From NCBI GenBank assembly GCA_003165595.1, contig PLWQ01000012.1, forward strand, positions 479,390 through 543,389: a stretch of 64,000 bases of DNA, written 5' to 3'. Positions within the stretch are counted from its first letter, which is position 1; every line of letters starts with the position of its first letter. The stretch comes from Fibrobacterota bacterium (GTDB lineage: Bacteria; Fibrobacterota; Chitinivibrionia; Chitinivibrionales; FEN-1185). The notes below the pieces were generated by a model. That model searched no databases. It had not been told where the DNA came from and saw only the letters and a list, made by a program, of their open reading frames with translations. The position numbers and the translations under genes were made by a program. Of this stretch, positions 60,269-64,000 are shown piece after piece.

Positions 60269-60802
60269 TCACTTGATCTGCTGGATTTCCTTGACAGCCT
60301 TTCTCCAGAAAAGAATGCGATTGCCCTTGATGTTGAGTGAGAACCAGTCGGGCGTGTTGGTGTTCTGGGCCAGGGTGCCGACGTAAATATTGTTTTCGTT
60401 TGAAATCACGCGTACCGTGCGCCCGAGGAAACCAAATGGTATCTGGTCAGAGTTTGAGGTAAAGCTGGTGATTTTCCCCTGCGCCTGGAGGTAGTTCCAG
60501 AACGCGTTGGGCCCTTTCAGGTAGTCCCAGAAAAACACGACTTCGTCCGCTGTCATAGCGCGCTGAATGCCGTCTTTGAACTTCACGGTTGCCTTTGACG
60601 GAACGCCGCCGTTGTCGATCTGGTAATCCATCTCGGCTTCTATGTTGAGAGGAGTAGCGGGATTTGAAATCAGCATCCCTACCGATCCGTCGGCAGCCGG
60701 AGTAACTTTCCAGTTGTCGAACATCTGCTGCGCCGAAACCGGTACAACAAACAATGCGGAAATGCAGCAGCCGGCAATAAGCGTCTTCTTCGCACCTGTC
60801 AT
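60269..60802 (-). CDS. Small secreted protein, family X member 3
   Basis: A 177-residue exported protein from ATG 60802, preceded by AAGGAGG. Signal peptide: LIAGCCISALFVVPVSAQ, then QMFDNWKVTPAADGSVGMLI. The middle has KFKDGIQRAMTADEVVFFWD, followed by LKGPNAFWNYLQAQGKITSF, and the end has NNIYVGTLAQNTNTPDWFSL and KAVKEIQQIK. It is clearly paralogous to the protein at 57411-57950 and less so to 56773-57324. The family is not known to me. It is convergent with the anti-sigma gene. Confidence 0.78.
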   Translation of the reverse strand: MTGAKKTLIAGCCISALFVVPVSAQQMFDNWKVTPAADGSVGMLISNPATPLNIEAEMDYQIDNGGVPSKATVKFKDGIQRAMTADEVVFFWDYLKGPNAFWNYLQAQGKITSFTSNSDQIPFGFLGRTVRVISNENNIYVGTLAQNTNTPDWFSLNIKGNRILFWRKAVKEIQQIK

Positions 60803-61347
60803 GGGTCCTCCTTGTAAAATTGGCAGCCCTCGCCTCTTTGAAAATAAGATAGAGCTACACGGGAGGGAAATGTTTTTGTGAGAATCTTGCGGGGGAGGGC
60901 ATTCAACAGGATTAACATGACAATCCGGGCGCCCCGCCTTAACTCAAGATTCCAGGGGATCATGATCTAGTGGGGGCACCGCTCCGCGTTTCCCCCTGGC
61001 CCCAAGCCTCCTCGCCGCGCTACGCGCGTCTGCGGGGTCTTGAGGCACACCCCCTCCAGCGGGAACTCGCACGATGCGCATAGCTTGCGCAATGCGCGTG
61101 TCGCGTTCCCGCAACGCCTTCTCTATGGAAGGAAACAAACCGAATACTATTTGGACCAATTTGGATTGAAAGGCTTGCGGCTAACTAACTTCTACCCGCG
61201 CGCCAGGTTGGACCGCCGGGTGCGCCGGAGCCCAGGGCTGTCTGACCGCGCCGATAGGCGTAGCGGCAGGCAGCACCGAGGCCAACGGGCCGAGCTCATA
61301 GGGAGAACCGCCGCCGAAGGCGGGGCGCCCATATCTACTCTTTGCTC
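60803..61347. other. Long gene-free GC-rich stretch with strong secondary structure
   Basis: No credible open frame on either strand. The left part (60803-60900) is the leader of family X member 3. From 60950 the sequence is GC-rich and full of short inverted repeats, including an imperfect palindrome of 54 bases at 61059-61112 (outer arms GCGGGAAC and GTTCCCGC), and CCGCC-GAA-GGCGG at 61312-61323. It could be a structured RNA, a degraded element or only a spacer; I cannot name it. Confidence 0.4.
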
Positions 61348-62931
61348 TTAGTAGTAAATTGACAAATCATCAAACAACTGGCTCGAAAACAGCAATTTGC
61401 GGAACTTCACCAAGTCGTCATGGAATACTCTGGTGTTGTCGTACACCGAAAAATGCGGTTTGAGCGCGTTGTATACCCTGGTGGTGCCCTTCCCCATCGT
61501 GGCCGCGTTGCGAAACGAGAGCGCCTGCATTTGCGCGAGCGTTTCGAGCGTGAGCACGTGCTTGGCGTTGCTCACCGACTTGAAGGCCTTGCGCGCCGCC
61601 ACCGTGCCCATGCTCACCACGTCCTGGTTGGACGCGTTGCACGAGATGGAAAGCGTACTCACGGGATTTGCCATCTGCCTGTTCTCGGCGGTCGTGGACG
61701 TTGCCAGATATTGCGCGCCCATGAAACCCATGGTGAGGCCGACGGTCCCGGCTATCAGATGCTCGGGCAAACCCTCGTTGAGGTTTTTGTCAAGCAGCTT
61801 GTTGAGCTGCCGCTCCGACAGCGTACACAGTTCCGAGACCGCAATGCACAGCATGTCCATGGCAAACCCCACGCTCTGGCCATGAAAATTGCCGCCGTGG
61901 ATGATCTTCTTCTTGTCCGGAATAATAATGGGGTTGTCGTTGGACGAATTCGCCTCAATCTCTATCGTCTTGGTCGCCGCCTCGATCGACTCGCACACCG
62001 GCGCAAGTATCTGAGGCGAGCAACGAATGGAATACACATCCTGCACGTTGATACTGGTCTCGAACACCCTGTCGCCGGTCTGCTGGCGGCGGATGATCTC
62101 GTGCATGTCCTTGCGCAACGTGATGTTTTTCGAGCCGCTGTACAACCGCCGGATGATGCCGGCGACGGCCTTCTGGCCGGGATGCGGTTTAAGCTCGTGC
62201 AGGTCTTCGTCGAAAGCGTCGTCGATGCCGCCGAAGATCTCTATGGAAAACGCCGCATTGACACATGCGATACGGAGCAGCTTCTTGGCGCCGAACAGCG
62301 CGAACGCGGCGATCGCGGTCATGGCGCTCGTGCCGTTCATGATGGCGATTCCCTCTTTGTAACTGAGTCGCGCTGGCGTGAGCCCTGCCCCGGCAAACGC
62401 CTGCGGAGCAGGCATGAATTCCTTCTTATAAAACACATTTCCCTCGCCGATCACTGCGAGCGCAGTGTGCGCAAGATGCACCAGGTCGCCCGACGCGCCG
62501 ACGCTTCCGCATTCCGGGATAAAGGGCGCGATTCCCGCGTTCACCATGCCAGCCACGAGCATAACCAGCTCGGTCCGGACGCCGGAGAACCCCTTGATAA
62601 GCGTGTTGAGGCGGACGGCCAGGACGGCAAGCGCGATGTACGGTTTCAGGGGATCGCCCAGTCCGGCCGCATGGCTCTTGATGAGATTTATTTGCAGCGC
62701 TTCGATATCGTTGTCGTTGATGATCTTGTTGCACATGGGCCCGAACGACGTGTTGACGCCGTAGATTATGCGCTTGGCCTCAATCTCTTCGGTGAGAAAA
62801 TCACGTGATGCCTTGCAGCGCGCAAGCGCGGCCGGGTCGATCTCAACGCGCTTGTCGCCGATGCCGATCGCCACGATGTCTTCGACAGTGAGGTCGTTGC
62901 CGGTGAGGACCACTGCCGGACGATTGTCCAT
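61348..62931 (-). CDS. hutH: Histidine ammonia-lyase-type aromatic amino-acid lyase
   Basis: A 527-residue MIO enzyme from ATG 62931 (MDNRPAVVLTGNDLTVED). The self-cyclising A146-S147-G148 is in CGSVGASGDLVHLAHTALA and the active-site Tyr is in YGVNTSFGP (about 57-65). Residues Ser86-His87 (IKSHAAG) are the pair usually found in histidine lyases; tyrosine lyases tend to have His-Leu/Gln and phenylalanine lyases Phe-Leu. No hutU/hutI/hutG is nearby, so the usual degradation operon is absent. In FCB-group bacteria, homologues also occur in flexirubin and aryl-polyene pathways as tyrosine lyases; the Ser-His pair argues against that here, but specificity is not proven. Confidence 0.85.
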   Translation of the reverse strand: MDNRPAVVLTGNDLTVEDIVAIGIGDKRVEIDPAALARCKASRDFLTEEIEAKRIIYGVNTSFGPMCNKIINDNDIEALQINLIKSHAAGLGDPLKPYIALAVLAVRLNTLIKGFSGVRTELVMLVAGMVNAGIAPFIPECGSVGASGDLVHLAHTALAVIGEGNVFYKKEFMPAPQAFAGAGLTPARLSYKEGIAIMNGTSAMTAIAAFALFGAKKLLRIACVNAAFSIEIFGGIDDAFDEDLHELKPHPGQKAVAGIIRRLYSGSKNITLRKDMHEIIRRQQTGDRVFETSINVQDVYSIRCSPQILAPVCESIEAATKTIEIEANSSNDNPIIIPDKKKIIHGGNFHGQSVGFAMDMLCIAVSELCTLSERQLNKLLDKNLNEGLPEHLIAGTVGLTMGFMGAQYLATSTTAENRQMANPVSTLSISCNASNQDVVSMGTVAARKAFKSVSNAKHVLTLETLAQMQALSFRNAATMGKGTTRVYNALKPHFSVYDNTRVFHDDLVKFRKLLFSSQLFDDLSIYY

Positions 62932-62956
62932 GGGATGACTCCTTCGAAAGAAATAT

Positions 62957-63119
62957 TCACCGCAAAGGCGCAAAGAACGCAAAGTGGAACGCCAAGAAAG
63001 AAGAATCTAGAATCAGAAGAACTCTCGGTAAGGCGCGCATTTCTGAATTCTAATTTCCAATTTTCGTCCTCCACCTGAACTCTGCGGCCTTCTTTGCGTC
63101 CTTCGCGTCTTTGCGGTGA
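62957..63119. repeat. 163-bp element with 28-bp imperfect inverted ends
   Basis: The left arm (62957-62984) and right arm (63092-63119) are inverted copies with 25 of 28 matching positions; both begin TCACCGCAAAG when read inward. The interior is AT-richer and has no frame. The left arm is repeated at 38972-39001. It looks like a small non-autonomous element or dispersed intergenic repeat. Confidence 0.7.
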
Positions 63120-63133
63120 GGATCTATTTGACG

Positions 63134-63160
63134 AAAAAGGGCATAGACTCGTCTATGCCC
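63134..63160 (-). terminator. Terminator of metK
   Basis: A 10-bp perfect stem, GGGCATAGAC with GTCTATGCCC, has a 2-base spacer; on the minus strand it is followed by TTTTT. It lies 27 bp past the metK stop. Confidence 0.88.
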
Positions 63161-63187
63161 TCAGGTATGATCCGCTTGCACACCGCC

Positions 63188-64000
63188 TTACTTGATCTTC
63201 GCAGCTTTCTTGATTTTGTCCACCATGTCAAGTTTTTCCCAGGTGAAGTTCGCGAACTCGCGGCCGAAATGCCCGTTGCGCGCCGTCTCGCGGTAAATGG
63301 GACGCCGCAGCTGAAGGCTCTCGATGATCGCCGCCGGCCGCAGATCGAACACCTTCTCGACAATGGCGCTTATCTTGTCGTCCGGCATGATGCCGGTTCC
63401 ATAGGTGTCAACAAAAATGGAAATGGGCCGCGCAACGCCGATGGCGTAGGAAACCTGGATCCGGCATTTCTTTGCCAGCCCGGCCGCCACGATGTTCTTT
63501 GCGATCCACCGAGCCGCGTATGCCGCGCTACGGTCGACCTTGGTGGGGTCCTTGCCCGAAAACGCGCCGCCGCCATGACCGCCGTGGCCGCCGTAGGTGT
63601 CCACGATGATTTTTCTGCCGGTGACGCCGCTGTCGCCGTGAGGACCGCCGATAACGAACCTGCCCGTGGGATTCACGTGATAAACGGTGTTTTTGTCAAG
63701 TAATTTCGCGGGGATGACCTTTTTTATCACTTTTTCGATCATGTCTTTTCGGATCTTTTCGTGCGACACGTCGGGAGCGTGCTGGGTCGAAATCACCACC
63801 GTGTGAACGCGCGCCGGCTTGTCGTTGACGTACTCAATTGTCACCTGCGACTTGCTGTCGGGCCGCAGGTAGGGAATGAGTTTCTTTTCCCTCGCGTACG
63901 TGAGATATTCCACGAGCCTGTGGGCAAGATGGATGGAAAGCGGCATGTAGGTCTTTGTCTCGTCGCACGCGTAGCCGAACATCATGCCCTGGTCGCCGGC
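63188..64000 (-). CDS. metK: S-adenosylmethionine synthetase (N-terminus outside window)
   Basis: The frame is open to the right edge; the visible 270 residues begin [15 protein letters not shown], so the first third lies outside. Conserved MetK blocks are present: [22 protein letters not shown], and [18 protein letters not shown]. The active-site Gly-rich loop is [21 protein letters not shown]. The enzyme makes S-adenosylmethionine from methionine and ATP. The C-terminus ([13 protein letters not shown]) is normal. It has its own terminator. Confidence 0.97.
   Translation of the reverse strand, partial: AGDQGMMFGYACDETKTYMPLSIHLAHRLVEYLTYAREKKLIPYLRPDSKSQVTIEYVNDKPARVHTVVISTQHAPDVSHEKIRKDMIEKVIKKVIPAKLLDKNTVYHVNPTGRFVIGGPHGDSGVTGRKIIVDTYGGHGGHGGGAFSGKDPTKVDRSAAYAARWIAKNIVAAGLAKKCRIQVSYAIGVARPISIFVDTYGTGIMPDDKISAIVEKVFDLRPAAIIESLQLRRPIYRETARNGHFGREFANFTWEKLDMVDKIKKAAKIK

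Overview
The window looks like chromosomal DNA from a Gram-negative, diderm, non-Proteobacterial bacterium, most likely of the Fibrobacterota or a related FCB-group lineage. The evidence is indirect: outer-membrane export proteins, a TonB-dependent receptor with a carboxypeptidase-like N-domain, secreted proteins ending in type-IX-like C-terminal sorting domains, large secreted TPR proteins and a LpxL-type acyltransferase. There are no rRNA genes, prophages, insertion sequences or CRISPR arrays. Both edges cut genes: a polysaccharide-export protein at the left and metK at the right. Many adjacent genes overlap by ATGA, so translationally coupled operons are common.

Layout. 1-10.5 kb is a leftward envelope and repair operon: mfd, a parvulin-like lipoprotein, a SurA-like chaperone, a methyltransferase, ftsE (without ftsX), a UDP-glucuronate 4-epimerase-type enzyme and a multi-SLBB export protein. 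10.5-11.8 kb is a small accessory patch: a degenerate PIN toxin, an intact ParDE/RelBE-type pair, a second PIN remnant and a remnant of a C-terminal sorting domain. 11.9-15.6 kb holds two tandem paralogous secreted beta-propeller-like proteins. 15.6-17.2 kb is AT-richer, with a disordered small protein, a single-domain response regulator and tRNA-Lys(UUU). 17.4-25.7 kb holds a large outer-membrane protein, recG, a processive GT2 synthase and a ketopantoate reductase. 26-33.8 kb is one giant TPR gene whose core is six copies of an eight-TPR block. 34-37.8 kb has a secreted GH2 enzyme and an unrecognised periplasmic protein. 38.2-40.4 kb is a TPM / nucleotidyltransferase-like / LemA cluster.

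The most interesting region is the leftward operon at 42.2-50.0 kb. It starts with a fused E1-alpha/beta 2-oxoacid dehydrogenase, followed at once by a protein joining a lipoyl domain, an Ala/Pro-rich swinging-arm linker and a complete KAS III (FabH-like) ketosynthase. Then come radC, a TonB-dependent receptor and a PaaK-like acyl/aryl-CoA ligase. No E2 acyltransferase or E3 gene is present. This suggests that the acyl group made by E1 is passed on the lipoyl arm directly to a ketosynthase to prime a fatty-acid or polyketide-like chain.

50-56.7 kb carries mutT, a lipoprotein, coiled-coil/TPR proteins, a GT-C membrane glycosyltransferase and a LpxL-family acyltransferase. 56.8-60.8 kb is an ECF sigma / anti-sigma (zinc finger + FecR + TPR) pair surrounded by three paralogous small secreted proteins of a family I do not recognise, probably a self-contained regulon. 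60.8-64 kb has a GC-rich gene-free stretch, a histidine ammonia-lyase-type gene, a 163-bp inverted-repeat element and metK.
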